Part shown: piece after piece, positions 1 to 9,223 of the stretch
How the letters are laid out: each line of letters starts with the position of its first letter
Position numbering within the stretch: position 1 is the stretch's first letter
Source: Roseibium aestuarii
GTDB lineage: Bacteria > Pseudomonadota > Alphaproteobacteria > Rhizobiales > Stappiaceae
Reading direction: 5' to 3'
Length of the DNA: 64,000 nt
Assembly: GCF_008477545.1 (NCBI RefSeq)
Contig: NZ_VORA01000005.1
Span: 62,001-126,000 of the forward strand
Made by a program: the position numbers and the translations under genes
Notes under the pieces: model-generated
What the model saw: only the letters and a program-made list of their open reading frames with translations
Told to the model about the DNA's origin: nothing
The model's database searches: none

Positions 1-1
1 C

Positions 2-835
2 GCCGGATCGGGCGTGGGCAAGTCCGTGCTCATGTCGATGCTGGCGCGCAACACCGACTGCGACGTCTCCGTGATCGGGCTGATCGGCGAACGTGGCCGC
101 GAGGTGCAGGAATTCATCGAGGACGATCTGGGCGAGGAGGGGCTGGCCCGTTCCGTGGTGGTGGTCGCCACTTCCGATGAGAGCGTGCTCATGCGCCGGC
201 AGGCCGCCTATCTCGCCATGACCGTGGCCGAGCATTTCCGCGACGATGGCCAGAGCGTCCTGTGCATGATGGACAGCATTACCCGCTTTGCCATGGCCCA
301 GCGAGAGATCGGCCTGTCCGTCGGCGAGCCGCCCACTTCCAAGGGTTATACACCCACCGTCTTCACCGAGCTGCCGCGCCTGCTGGAGCGGGCCGGGCCC
401 GGCAAGGTCGGCAAGGGCATGATCACCGGGCTCTTCACGGTTCTGGTGGAAGGCGACAATCATAACGAGCCGGTGGCCGATGCGGTGCGTGGCATTCTGG
501 ACGGCCATATCGTGATGGAGCGCGCCATTGCCGAGCGGGGGCGCTATCCGGCCATCAACGTGCTGAAGTCGGTCTCGCGCACCATGCCGCGCTGCGTGCC
601 CGAGGCGCAGCTGCCGGTCCTGCGCAAGGCCAAGCAGCTGATGGCGACCTTCTCCGACATGGAGGAGCTGATCCGGCTGGGCGCCTATCGCAAGGGCTCG
701 GACCCGACAGTGGACGAGGCAATCCGCCGGCACGAGCCGCTCGAAACCTTCCTCACTCAATGGAAAGACGAGGCCACTTCCCTGGAAGAGGGTTATTCGC
801 GTCTTGCCAACCTTTTGGAAATGACTCCGGGATAA
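2..835 (+). CDS. fliI: Flagellar export ATPase FliI, C-terminal part (5' end outside window)
   Basis: The reading frame is open from the first bases, so the N-terminal beta-barrel domain lies outside the window. The first visible residues, AGSGVGKS, are the Walker A loop of a rotary-type (F1-beta-like) ATPase. They are followed by [11 protein letters not shown] and by the Walker B strand [19 protein letters not shown], both characteristic of FliI/YscN proteins. The C-terminal part matches the FliI helical domain ([20 protein letters not shown]). FliI hydrolyses ATP at the cytoplasmic base of the flagellar type III export gate. FliJ follows 28 bases downstream, which supports FliI over the injectisome or F1 paralogues. 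Confidence 0.95.
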   Translation, partial: AGSGVGKSVLMSMLARNTDCDVSVIGLIGERGREVQEFIEDDLGEEGLARSVVVVATSDESVLMRRQAAYLAMTVAEHFRDDGQSVLCMMDSITRFAMAQREIGLSVGEPPTSKGYTPTVFTELPRLLERAGPGKVGKGMITGLFTVLVEGDNHNEPVADAVRGILDGHIVMERAIAERGRYPAINVLKSVSRTMPRCVPEAQLPVLRKAKQLMATFSDMEELIRLGAYRKGSDPTVDEAIRRHEPLETFLTQWKDEATSLEEGYSRLANLLEMTPG

Positions 836-863
836 TGTGATCCGGCAAGGGGAGTATTGAGTG

Positions 864-1274
864 ATGAAAACCCGTGAGAGTCTCATTCGGCTGAAGCGTT
901 TCCAGGTCGACGACAAGCGTCGTCAGCTCAGCCAGATCGAAAGCATGATTGCGGAATTCAACCGCATGGCCGACGAACTGGATGACCAGATCAAGAGCGA
1001 ACAGGAGCGCGTCGGGATCACCGATGTCAGCCACTTCGCCTATCCGACCTTCGCCAAGGCCGCTGCGACCCGCCGGGACAATCTTCGCAATTCCGCCCAT
1101 GAGCTGAATGATCAGCTGGAGCGGGCGCGTGACGAGCTCAACGAGGCGATCGAGGAGCTGAAGAAGTTCGAGCAGCTGGAAGAACGTGACCAGCAGCGCG
1201 AGCGCACCGCTCAGGAACTGGCCGAGCAGGACCAGATGGACGAGATCGCCGGCCGGGCCCACGCCCTGAAGTAA
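864..1274 (+). CDS. fliJ: Flagellar export chaperone/stalk protein FliJ
   Basis: This is a protein of 136 residues, almost entirely charged alpha-helix and coiled coil (ESLIRLKRFQVDDKRRQL at the N-terminus, a Glu/Arg-rich second half). That is the size and composition of alphaproteobacterial FliJ. FliJ sits in the centre of the FliI hexamer like the F1 gamma subunit and couples it to the export gate. A GTG at 861 lies directly before the ATG at 864, and both are within range of the GGGGAG at 849-854. The ATG was chosen because homologues begin MK. It probably forms one transcript with fliI. Confidence 0.9.
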   Translation: MKTRESLIRLKRFQVDDKRRQLSQIESMIAEFNRMADELDDQIKSEQERVGITDVSHFAYPTFAKAAATRRDNLRNSAHELNDQLERARDELNEAIEELKKFEQLEERDQQRERTAQELAEQDQMDEIAGRAHALK

Positions 1275-1329
1275 CGCTCCCCGCGTTCAATTCTCCTGAC
1301 CCTTTCCGGTCCTTGCAGACCCGACCTCC

Positions 1330-1371
1330 TTCAGGCGCTGATGGCGCCTGAAGTGCCATTCCGAATGGCAC
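1330..1371. repeat. Two adjacent perfect hairpins after fliJ
   Basis: TTCAGGCGC (1330-1338) pairs with GCGCCTGAA (1344-1352). Immediately after it, GTGCCATT (1353-1360) pairs with AATGGCAC (1364-1371). No T-run follows, so this is not a classical intrinsic terminator. It may still end the flagellar transcript or protect its 3' end. Confidence 0.45.
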
Positions 1372-1452
1372 AGTCTGCGGCCTCGGCTTCTTCCCCGGCA
1401 GATCTGTGCTAGGGTCCCGGATCCCTTCCGATCCGCGCGCCGACGGCCCTTC

Positions 1453-1884
1453 ATGCGATTGCTTCTTTCCCTTCTTCTGCCGGTTTCCACCTTCGCCTTC
1501 GCGCTGGGCATCACCCTGCCTCTGCTGCGGTTCGACCGGCTGTATTTCTTCCAGGAACGTCCCTCCCTGATCGGCATGCTGCATGGCCTGTGGATCGACG
1601 GGGAAATGGGGCTGGCCCTTCTGGTGGGCACGTTCTCCCTGCTCCTGCCGGCCTGCAAGATCCTGTTGCTGCATGTGGTTCTGCTCGCCGGGCGGCAAAG
1701 CCGCTCGCTTGTCCTGCTCTCGGGCCTGAGCAAGTGGTCCATGCTGGACGTGATGGTGGTCGCGCTGGTGGTCTTTGCGGCCAAGACCTCGGGACTGGCG
1801 GCGGCCAGCGTTCTGCCGGGGCTCTGGTTCTACGGGATCGCGGCGCTGGGGACAGCGGTTGCGGCGCAGCTCTGCAAGGAGTGA
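1453..1884 (+). CDS. Small PqiA-like (paraquat-inducible protein A) membrane protein
   Basis: This 143-residue protein has about four membrane segments. It carries the PqiA-domain pattern: an N-terminal hydrophobic stretch ending in TLPLLRFDRLYFF, then GEMGLALLVGTFSLLLPACKILLL, and the signature LSKWSMLDVMVVALVVF. Classical PqiA/YebS has two such domains and CxxC-type cysteine motifs. Here there is one domain without the N-terminal cysteine pair. The family is linked to inner-membrane lipid transport with MCE proteins, but no MCE gene is nearby, so the role is open. The start codon has no strong ribosome binding site. Confidence 0.7.
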   Translation: MRLLLSLLLPVSTFAFALGITLPLLRFDRLYFFQERPSLIGMLHGLWIDGEMGLALLVGTFSLLLPACKILLLHVVLLAGRQSRSLVLLSGLSKWSMLDVMVVALVVFAAKTSGLAAASVLPGLWFYGIAALGTAVAAQLCKE

Positions 1885-1903
1885 GCTAGCGTCATCCGGC
1901 ACC

Positions 1904-3013
1904 TCAGAGAGGCGAGGCGCGCAAGGTGCGGCGGCGGCGCGGCTTGATTGGCCGACGGGCCGAGAAGCTGCCATCGCCGCGGCGCGGATGGCGGGGGACG
2001 GCATCCTTTTCCCGGTCGCGATAGGCTTCGATCCATCCCACCGCCTGGGTGAGGGGGATCTTCAGGGCCTGGCAGCGGCTGCGGGCGAGTGCGGCAAAGG
2101 TACGCTCGCTGAGGTCCAGGCTGTGGGCGATGTCGATGATCAGGCGGGCGTTGCCCCGGAAGATGCCGTTGCGCACATCCGACTGGTTCATCCGTGCCAG
2201 ATAGGCCAGCAGGTCGGTTGTGAGCGGCAGCCGGTTGTCCTGGAGCAGCAGCTGGATCAGGTCGTCGAGGGGGATGTCCTCCTTCTGGGCATAGAGCCAG
2301 AGGGCCTTTGGGTCCGGCACGTCCAGCTTGCTGCCGTGCTTGCGGCGGAGCTCGCGCAGGCGGACGAGCGCTTCCAGCTCGTCCTTGCCCATCACCCCCT
2401 CGATCATGGCGAGAAGGCGCTGCTTGCCGGCCTTGTCGACCTGGGGAAGCAGCTTCTTGCAGACGCCGGGGGTCAGGTCCGGGCGCAGGGTCAGGTCCTC
2501 GCGCAGCACCGCGTCGCTGACCGCCTGCTCCACGAGAAAGCGCAGCGTCGCGGGGGACAGGTGGATGTGCCGGTTCCCGGCCAGAAGCCGCTGAACCGTG
2601 CGGGTGCCGCGATGGGCGAGCACATCGGAGACCGGCTCGCCCAGATCCCGGCGGCGGGCCAGGAACTGAAGATAGGGATCCTCGAGGGTCTGGGCCATTT
2701 CCAGGAGATCGCGCTGGGAAAAGACCGGGCAATGTTCCAGCACGGGCTGGGCAATGATGATCGGTTCCTCGGCGAGATGGCGGGCGAGGGGCGCCGGTGT
2801 GCCGGCATAGCGGGAGATCTTGCGGGACAGGCGCAGCTTGTCCTTCTGCTCGGACCGGTCATAGAGCAGGCGGATGATCTCGCCGAAGAGCACGCGCTCG
2901 CGCTCGGACATGGGCGTGCTGCTGCGCATCACCAGACCGGTAACGTCCAGAAGGATCTCTCCCCAGACCTCCGGCGGAGCACTCCTTGAGAGCTTCTTCA
3001 GCGATGTCAGCAT
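1904..3013 (-). CDS. DUF2336 domain-containing protein
   Basis: This cytoplasmic helical protein of 369 residues has a first two thirds (LTSLKKLSRSAPPEVWGEIL onward, SERERVLFGEIIRLL, ARHLAEEPIIIAQPVLE, FLVEQAVSDAVL) that follow the alphaproteobacterial DUF2336 pattern of HEAT-like helical repeats. The C-terminus is a basic tail (PIKPRRRRTLRAS). The ATG at 3013 was preferred over an upstream TTG at 3040 because GGGGACAGG lies just before it. DUF2336 proteins have no firmly established function. It is divergent from the dehydrogenase gene at 3235. Confidence 0.75.
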   Translation of the reverse strand: MLTSLKKLSRSAPPEVWGEILLDVTGLVMRSSTPMSERERVLFGEIIRLLYDRSEQKDKLRLSRKISRYAGTPAPLARHLAEEPIIIAQPVLEHCPVFSQRDLLEMAQTLEDPYLQFLARRRDLGEPVSDVLAHRGTRTVQRLLAGNRHIHLSPATLRFLVEQAVSDAVLREDLTLRPDLTPGVCKKLLPQVDKAGKQRLLAMIEGVMGKDELEALVRLRELRRKHGSKLDVPDPKALWLYAQKEDIPLDDLIQLLLQDNRLPLTTDLLAYLARMNQSDVRNGIFRGNARLIIDIAHSLDLSERTFAALARSRCQALKIPLTQAVGWIEAYRDREKDAVPRHPRRGDGSFSARRPIKPRRRRTLRASPL

Positions 3014-3234
3014 TCCTGTCCCCGAGAGCGTTCCCGCCAACGCTTCAATCTCGTCAAATTAGACATTCAAACTAAAGGGAACGTTACCCGTAATTCTGTC
3101 AGTATTTTGAGGTACGCACCTTGCAATCCGTCTCTGCACATGAAACTCCCTATGCAGCATTCGGATTTGGCGACCTGCCTCTGGTCGGGGTGAGGAGCCG
3201 TCTACTTTCAGTTATCGACTATGGAGGTTGCGTC

Positions 3235-4794
3235 ATGCTGACCGGCAAGCATCTGATCGACGGGGAATGGGTTGCAGGCGGCGGGGTCTTCCAGACCGTT
3301 GCTCCGGCCACGGGTGAGGTTCTGCAGGCGCAGGTCTGCGACGCGGATGCCGCCACCGTCGCGCTTGCCGCAGAAGCCGCCGAGCGCGCCTTCCCGGCCT
3401 TCAGCGCCACGACGCCGGCCGAGCGCGCCGCGTTTCTGCGCGCCATCGCCGAGGAGATCGAGGCCCGCGGCGAGCAGCTGACCGAGGTTGCGGGCAAGGA
3501 AACCGCGCTTCCCGCCATGCGGCTCAACGGCGAGCGCGGCCGCACCACCGGACAGCTCAAGCTGTTTGCCGACTGGATCGAGGACGGTTCCTGCTTCGAC
3601 GCGCGCATCGATCGCGCCATGCCCGACCGCCAGCCGCTGCCGCGCCCGGACATCCGCCTGGTGCTGAAGGCCATCGGCCCGGTCGGCGTCTTCGGCGCGT
3701 CCAACTTCCCGCTGGCCTTTTCCACCGCCGGCGGTGACACCGCCTCCGCTCTGGCGGCTGGCTGCCCGGTCGTGGTGAAGGGTCATCCGGCCCATGCGGG
3801 CACCGCCGAAATCGTCGCCGAAGCGATCCGCGCCGCCATCGAGAAGACCGGCATGCCCAAGGGTACCTTCGGTCTGGTGCAGGGCGCCAGCATCGAGTCC
3901 GGTTCCGCACTGGTCAAGCATCCGCTGATCAAGGCCGTCGGCTTCACCGGCTCGCTGCGGGGCGGTCGCGCCCTCTTCGATCTGGCGGTGTCCCGCCCCG
4001 AGCCGATCCCCTTCTATGGCGAGCTCGGGTCGATCAACCCGACCTTCCTGATGCCGGCGGCCCTTGCCGCCCGGGCTGATGAGATCGGCAAGGGCTGGGC
4101 CCAGTCCCTGACCATGGGCGTCGGCCAGTTCTGCACCAACCCGGGTCTGGTGATCGCGCTCGACGGTCCGGATCTGGCCACCTTCACCGCCAGCGCCTGC
4201 GACGCGCTGGGCGGCGTTCCGGCCCAGACCATGCTGACCGCCGGCATTGCCAAGGCCTATCGTTCTGCCATCGAGGCCCGTCAGGCCTCCGGCGTGGTGG
4301 AGGTGAAGGTCAGCGGCACCCAGGGCGCAGGCTGCGATGTGGCTCCGGTGGTCTTCGAGACGACGGCTGCCGTCTGGCTGGAAAACCCGGATCTGCATGA
4401 CGAGGTCTTCGGCCCGGCCGCGGTGATCGTGAAATGCGCCAATGCGGATGAAGTCGCCCGTGTTGCCGCCGCGCTGGAAGGCCAGCTGACCGCGACCTTC
4501 ATCATGGAGGACGCCGATCTCGAGGCGGTGCATCCGCTTCTTCCGGTGGTTGAGCGCAAGGTCGGCCGGATGATCCGCAACGCCTATCCGACCGGTGTCG
4601 AGGTCTGCCATGCGATGATGCACGGCGGTCCCTATCCGGCGTCCACTGACGTGCGCTCCACCTCGGTCGGCACCAAGGCCATCGAGCGCTTCCTGCGACC
4701 GGTCGCCTATCAGGGCTTCCTGCAGGAGATGCTACCGGCAGCGCTCAAGGACGATGCGGCGACCCCGGTTCTGGACAACGGAACCCGCCGCTGA
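3235..4794 (+). CDS. Alpha-ketoglutaric semialdehyde (2,5-dioxovalerate) dehydrogenase
   Basis: This 519-residue aldehyde dehydrogenase oxidises 2-oxoglutarate semialdehyde to 2-oxoglutarate with NAD(P)+. The catalytic cysteine is Cys300 in GQFCTNPG, and the general base region is Glu263 in GELGSINPTF. The segments FTGSLRGGRALFDLA and PEPIPFYGELGSINP are typical of the KGSA dehydrogenase subgroup rather than of betaine- or succinate-semialdehyde dehydrogenases. The start at 3235 follows GGAGG with good spacing; an open extension upstream to 3121 lacks family similarity. This activity is the last step of hydroxyproline catabolism, whose other enzymes are encoded at 19.2-22.4 kb. It could also serve pentose or glucarate pathways. 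Confidence 0.85.
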   Translation: MLTGKHLIDGEWVAGGGVFQTVAPATGEVLQAQVCDADAATVALAAEAAERAFPAFSATTPAERAAFLRAIAEEIEARGEQLTEVAGKETALPAMRLNGERGRTTGQLKLFADWIEDGSCFDARIDRAMPDRQPLPRPDIRLVLKAIGPVGVFGASNFPLAFSTAGGDTASALAAGCPVVVKGHPAHAGTAEIVAEAIRAAIEKTGMPKGTFGLVQGASIESGSALVKHPLIKAVGFTGSLRGGRALFDLAVSRPEPIPFYGELGSINPTFLMPAALAARADEIGKGWAQSLTMGVGQFCTNPGLVIALDGPDLATFTASACDALGGVPAQTMLTAGIAKAYRSAIEARQASGVVEVKVSGTQGAGCDVAPVVFETTAAVWLENPDLHDEVFGPAAVIVKCANADEVARVAAALEGQLTATFIMEDADLEAVHPLLPVVERKVGRMIRNAYPTGVEVCHAMMHGGPYPASTDVRSTSVGTKAIERFLRPVAYQGFLQEMLPAALKDDAATPVLDNGTRR

Positions 4795-4817
4795 CTGCGG
4801 AAAACACATGACTTCCG

Positions 4818-4848
4818 GAAGGCGGCTTCGGCCGCCTTCTTCATTTTC
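4818..4848 (+). terminator. Intrinsic terminator with TTCG tetraloop
   Basis: The stem GAAGGCGGC (4818-4826) / GCCGCCTTC (4831-4839) closes a TTCG loop and is followed by TTCATTTTC. It lies 24 bases after the dehydrogenase stop codon. Confidence 0.85.
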
Positions 4849-5007
4849 GCTGCAAAAACTGCTTTGGTTGCGGGGAACCGAGAGCGTTCTTGGAACGTTG
4901 CCTCACGAGGGTCTTGCTCTATCTGCCCGACTGCGCCTGTCTCCCGACGGGCGCGACAGAGGCGGCAACAAGGCCGCCAAGCCGATGAATTTGCCCAGGA
5001 CCTCCGG

Positions 5008-7437
5008 ATGTTGCGAAAGCGCCTGCTTCCCGCCCTTGCCACCCTTCTTCTCACCCTTTTGATCGTCGCGCCTCAGGCTCTCCATGCCCAGGGGATTCCG
5101 CTGAACGCCCTGATGTCGAGCGCGTCGAGCAAGGCGTCGCAGGACAAGGTCGAGGCAACCTCTTCCAGTGCCGCCTCCGGTGAGGCGACGGATGCGGCCA
5201 GCTCTGCGGATGCGGCCGATGCGCTCATCCGCCTGCTGGAAGATCCGGCAGGCCGTGCGGCGCTGATCGAGACGCTGAAGGCACGAGAGACGGGGGCTCC
5301 GGCCTCGGCCGAGACTGCGGCCCCGGCCAATACCGATCCGTCCGCTCCGGCGTCCGGCGACACGGCAGGGGAGGCGGCCGACACGCCTGCGGAAGAGACC
5401 GCGGCCTCCGTTCCGCTGGCGGTGCAGCTCGGCAAGTATACGGGCATCCTCGTCGATGAGACGATGGTGGTGGTCGAGCGTGTGCGGCATTTCCTGCGCG
5501 GCTTTGAGGTCATCGCCAACGGGGATGTGTCCCTGCGCTGGTCGCGCCTGACCGAGTCCCTGTGGCAGGTGGTGGAGATCATCGCCACGGCTACGGTGGT
5601 CTTCTGGTTGCTTCAGCGGCTGGTCGGTCTGCTGTACCGTCGGCTGGCTCCGGCTTCCAGCCGGGGGCATTTCCTGTGGCGCCTGAAATATGTGGTGCCG
5701 TTCCTCCTTCTCGACGGTCTGACACTTGTCCTGGGCGCGCTGGCTGCCGGCGCCGTTGCGCTGTATGAGGGGCTCGGCTTCTCCGAGCACCTGACCCAGT
5801 TTCAGACTTTCGCCCTCAACGCCTTCTTCCTGACCCATCTCTTTGCCATCGGCCTGCGGATGATCTTCGCCCCTGTGCGCGGCGCCCTGCGCCTTCTGCC
5901 GGTGAGCGACGAGACCGCAAAATACTGGTGCCGCCGATTGATCGGCGTCACGCTCTGGCTCGGTTACGGGGTGATGCTGGCCGTGCCGATCGCCAACGTG
6001 AGCATTTCCTTTGCGGTTGGAAACACGGTCAAGTTCCTGATCGTCTTCGCGGTCTTCATCTATCTGCTGCTGCTCATCCGGGCCAACCGTGCGCCGGTAC
6101 GCCGTGGCATTCGCGCCTATGCGGAAACCCTGTCCGGCGAGCTGAGCAGCCGCGCGATGCTCTTCGTCTCGCGCATCTGGGACCTTCTGGCCTCGGTCTA
6201 TGTGCTGGTGGTGTTCTTCATCTGGCTGTCCCGGCCGCTGGATGCCTTCACCATCACCATGCGCTCCACGCTCCTTTCGGTGCTGATCGTCGGGGCGGGC
6301 TTCCTGTTCTCCGCCATCGTCACCCGGGCGATCACCGGCGGCATCCGCCTGCCGGAAGAGGTGCGCACCAAGCTTCCGGCCCTGCAGGGGCGGGTCAATG
6401 CCTTCGTGCCGCGGATCCTGAAGATCTTCCGCTTCCTCGTCTTCGTGACGGCGGTGCTGCTGCTGCTTGATGTCTGGGGTGCGGTGCCCTTCGTCAGCTG
6501 GGTGAGCAGCGACGCGGGTCAGCTCTTCATCGGCCGCTATTTCTCCGCCTTCCTCGTGGTGGTGGTCTCCTTCTGCATCTGGCTGGCGGTGATGGCCTGG
6601 ATCGACCTGCGCCTGCGCGAACACGCGGGCTATGTGGTCACGGCGCGGGTGCGCACCCTGTTCCAGTTGTTCCGCAATGCCTTCACGGTGGTCATCCTGG
6701 TGATGGCCAGCCTGCTGGCGCTGGCGGAGATCGGCGTCGACATCGGCCCGCTCATCGCCGGTGCCGGGGTCGTCGGTCTGGCCATCTCCTTCGGTGCCCA
6801 GACGCTGGTGAAGGACATCATCACAGGGGCCTTCATCCAGATCGAGAATGCGATCAACGAAGGCGATGTGGTCACCGTCGGCGGCACCACCGGTGTGGTG
6901 GAGCGGCTGACCGTGCGGTCGGTGCGCCTGCGCGACATCGATGGCACGACCCATATCGTGCCGTTCTCCTCGGTCGACACGGTGTCCAACTTCATGCGCG
7001 ACTTCGCCTACCATGTGGCGGTGATCGGCGTGTCCTATGACACGGACATCAAGAAGGCGAAGGCCGCGCTTCAGGAAGCCTTCGACCGGCTGCGTGCGGA
7101 GGCGGACTTCGCGCCGAAGATCCTCGATGATCTGGAGATGCACGGGGTGACAGCCTTTGCCGACAGTTCCGTCAATCTGCGCGTGCGGATCAAGACCTTG
7201 CCGGGGGACCAGTGGTCCACCGGTCGCGCTTACAACGAGTTCGTGAAGGAGGTCTTTGACGAGCGCGGCATTGAGATCCCTTTCCCGCAGGTGATGTACC
7301 ATTCGGCGCCGTCCACCGTGGTGGATCAGAGCGGCTCGCGGATGGCGTCCACGCCCGATGACGATGACGGCGCGGAGGGCCCGACCGGGGCCCAGGACAA
7401 GCCGGACATCGACATTCCGGATCAGGACGAGGATTGA
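5008..7437 (+). CDS. Large MscS-family mechanosensitive channel protein
   Basis: This 809-residue inner-membrane protein begins with a signal-like hydrophobic N-terminus (LLTLLIVAPQALHAQG). A low-complexity Ala/Ser/Glu periplasmic region follows to about residue 130, then some ten membrane helices, and a C-terminal MscS core. The pore helix reads GPLIAGAGVVGLAISFGAQ, with the Gly/Ala pattern of TM3. It is followed by the beta domain (GDVVTVGGTTGVVERLTVRSVRLRDIDG). Such large MscS relatives (YbdG/YbiO/MscK-like) release solutes on osmotic downshock. The ATG at 5008 was chosen because AGGA precedes it and the signal sequence follows. The acidic tail ends in DIDIPDQDED. Confidence 0.88.
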   Translation: MLRKRLLPALATLLLTLLIVAPQALHAQGIPLNALMSSASSKASQDKVEATSSSAASGEATDAASSADAADALIRLLEDPAGRAALIETLKARETGAPASAETAAPANTDPSAPASGDTAGEAADTPAEETAASVPLAVQLGKYTGILVDETMVVVERVRHFLRGFEVIANGDVSLRWSRLTESLWQVVEIIATATVVFWLLQRLVGLLYRRLAPASSRGHFLWRLKYVVPFLLLDGLTLVLGALAAGAVALYEGLGFSEHLTQFQTFALNAFFLTHLFAIGLRMIFAPVRGALRLLPVSDETAKYWCRRLIGVTLWLGYGVMLAVPIANVSISFAVGNTVKFLIVFAVFIYLLLLIRANRAPVRRGIRAYAETLSGELSSRAMLFVSRIWDLLASVYVLVVFFIWLSRPLDAFTITMRSTLLSVLIVGAGFLFSAIVTRAITGGIRLPEEVRTKLPALQGRVNAFVPRILKIFRFLVFVTAVLLLLDVWGAVPFVSWVSSDAGQLFIGRYFSAFLVVVVSFCIWLAVMAWIDLRLREHAGYVVTARVRTLFQLFRNAFTVVILVMASLLALAEIGVDIGPLIAGAGVVGLAISFGAQTLVKDIITGAFIQIENAINEGDVVTVGGTTGVVERLTVRSVRLRDIDGTTHIVPFSSVDTVSNFMRDFAYHVAVIGVSYDTDIKKAKAALQEAFDRLRAEADFAPKILDDLEMHGVTAFADSSVNLRVRIKTLPGDQWSTGRAYNEFVKEVFDERGIEIPFPQVMYHSAPSTVVDQSGSRMASTPDDDDGAEGPTGAQDKPDIDIPDQDED

Positions 7438-7466
7438 TCCGCTTCTGATCAGATCCGAAAACCCAG

Positions 7467-7498
7467 GAAAGGCGGCCCCGTGGCCGCCTTTCGTTTTT
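7467..7498 (+). terminator. Intrinsic terminator after the MscS-like gene
   Basis: A perfect 11-bp stem GAAAGGCGGCC (7467-7477) / GGCCGCCTTTC (7482-7492) closes a CCGT loop and is followed by GTTTTTG. Confidence 0.9.
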
Positions 7499-7630
7499 GT
7501 TCGCTGCGCATGATTTGAATTTCGGATATTTTCGTAATAGGCTCCGGCCCGAGGGGGGACAGGTCCGGTAACGGACCGGTGGAGGAGCCGGGAAGACCCC
7601 GGTCACACCTTGCTCAGGAGCTCAGACGTC

Positions 7631-9151
7631 ATGACAGCCGAATACGATCTCGTGGTGATCGGCGGGGGCATCAACGGAACCGGGATTGCGCGCGACGCGG
7701 CGGGCCGTGGCCTTTCTACCCTTCTCGTGGAGATGGGCGACCTGGCGGGCGCCACCTCGTCTGCCTCGACCAAACTGATCCACGGCGGCCTGCGCTATCT
7801 CGAGTATCACGAGTTCTCTCTGGTGCGGAAAGCCCTGAAGGAACGCGAGGTTCTCTGGCAGATCGCGCCGCATATCGCATGGCCCCTGCGTTTCGTCCTT
7901 CCCCATCACAAGGGCCTGCGGCCGGCCTGGTTCCTGCGTCTCGGGCTCTTCCTCTATGACCATCTGGGCGGCCGCGAGCGGCTGCCGGCCACCCGCAGGG
8001 TGCGCCTCGACAAGGGGACGCTCGCGGGGGGACTGAAGCCGGGGTTTCGTTTCGGGTTCGAATATTCCGACTGCTGGGTCGATGACGCGCGCCTTGTGGT
8101 GCTCAACGCCCGGGACGCGGCCGATCGCGGGGCGCGCATTCTCACCCGGACGCGTTGCGTGAGCGCGAAACGGGACGGGGAACGCTGGCGGATCGTCCTG
8201 GAAGACGCCGTGACCGGAGAGCGTCGCGAGGTGCTGGCGCGGGCCCTGGTCAACGCGGCGGGACCCTGGGTCGACCGCATGGCAGGCGAGATGTCATCGA
8301 CCGGTGCGGGCAAGGGCATTCGCCTGGTGCGCGGGAGCCATATCGTGGTGCCGCGCCTGTTTGCGCATGACCGTTGCTTCATCTTCCAGAATGGCGATGG
8401 CCGGATCGTCTTTGCCATTCCCTACGAGCAGGACTTCACCCTCGTCGGCACCACCGACGTGGATCACGGCGGAGACCTGAGCCAGGTGCGGATCTCGCAG
8501 GACGAGACCGATTACCTCTGCCGGGCGGTCAGCGAGTATCTGCGCCGGCCGGTGCGCCCGGAGGATGTGGTGCACAGCTTCTCCGGTGTGCGCCCGCTGG
8601 TGGATGATGGCGCCGAGGACGCCAAGGCCGCGACGCGCGACTACGTGCTCGATCTGGAGACCGACAAGGGGCGGACACCGCTGCTCTCGGTCTATGGCGG
8701 CAAGATCACGACCTATCGCAAGCTGGCCGAGGAGGCGATGGCGCGTCTCGGCTCCGCGATCCCAGTCGAGGATTGCAGCTGGACCGGGGACGTGCCGCTG
8801 CCGGGAGGCGATTTCTCCGTCGACGCGCGTGGCGATCTGGGAGACGGCCTTCGTGCGGCCTATCCGTTCCTGGGCGAGGCCCATGCGGAGCGGCTGGTCC
8901 GGCTCTACGGGCTCGACGCCTGGCGGGTGCTGGGCGATGCGCGGGCCGTGGCGGATCTGGGCCGGGACTTCGGGGCGACGCTGCATGCCCGCGAAGTGCA
9001 CTGGCTGATGGACCGGGAATGGGCGCGCAGCGCCGAGGACATCCTGTGGCGACGGACCAAGCTCGGCCTGCGTCTCACGGTGGAGGAGGCCGGCGCGCTA
9101 CAGGAATATGTGGAGGAGCGGCTTGCCGCCACGCGGGTGGACGCCGCATAA
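7631..9151 (+). CDS. glpD: Aerobic glycerol-3-phosphate dehydrogenase
   Basis: This 506-residue flavoprotein oxidises sn-glycerol 3-phosphate to dihydroxyacetone phosphate and passes electrons to the quinone pool at the inner membrane. It starts with the FAD-binding dinucleotide fold VIGGGINGTGIARDAAGRG. The GlpD signatures SSASTKLIHGGLRYLE and SVYGGKITTYRKLAEEA are present, followed by the C-terminal helical DAO_C domain. The ATG at 7631 follows CAGGAG; a TTG further upstream is less likely. glpK follows after 72 bases, so the pair converts glycerol to DHAP. No glpF or glpR is adjacent. Confidence 0.95.
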   Translation: MTAEYDLVVIGGGINGTGIARDAAGRGLSTLLVEMGDLAGATSSASTKLIHGGLRYLEYHEFSLVRKALKEREVLWQIAPHIAWPLRFVLPHHKGLRPAWFLRLGLFLYDHLGGRERLPATRRVRLDKGTLAGGLKPGFRFGFEYSDCWVDDARLVVLNARDAADRGARILTRTRCVSAKRDGERWRIVLEDAVTGERREVLARALVNAAGPWVDRMAGEMSSTGAGKGIRLVRGSHIVVPRLFAHDRCFIFQNGDGRIVFAIPYEQDFTLVGTTDVDHGGDLSQVRISQDETDYLCRAVSEYLRRPVRPEDVVHSFSGVRPLVDDGAEDAKAATRDYVLDLETDKGRTPLLSVYGGKITTYRKLAEEAMARLGSAIPVEDCSWTGDVPLPGGDFSVDARGDLGDGLRAAYPFLGEAHAERLVRLYGLDAWRVLGDARAVADLGRDFGATLHAREVHWLMDREWARSAEDILWRRTKLGLRLTVEEAGALQEYVEERLAATRVDAA

Positions 9152-9223
9152 CTTGAACCAGCAACAAGAGCGGAGCCGGGCCGGGAAGGGCCCGGTATCC
9201 GGTGCATGACAGGGGAGGAATTC

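Noticed and set aside
2308-3062. Several plus-strand open frames opposite the DUF2336 gene
   Set aside because: They are complementary-strand shadows in GC-rich DNA, rich in Arg/Pro/Ala, with no family motifs. The minus-strand frame has coherent DUF2336 similarity.
4903-7302. A 799-codon minus-strand open frame opposite the MscS-like gene
   Set aside because: Its composition (runs of His, Gln, Asp, Arg) is that of a shadow frame. The plus strand encodes a clear membrane channel with the MscS pore motif.
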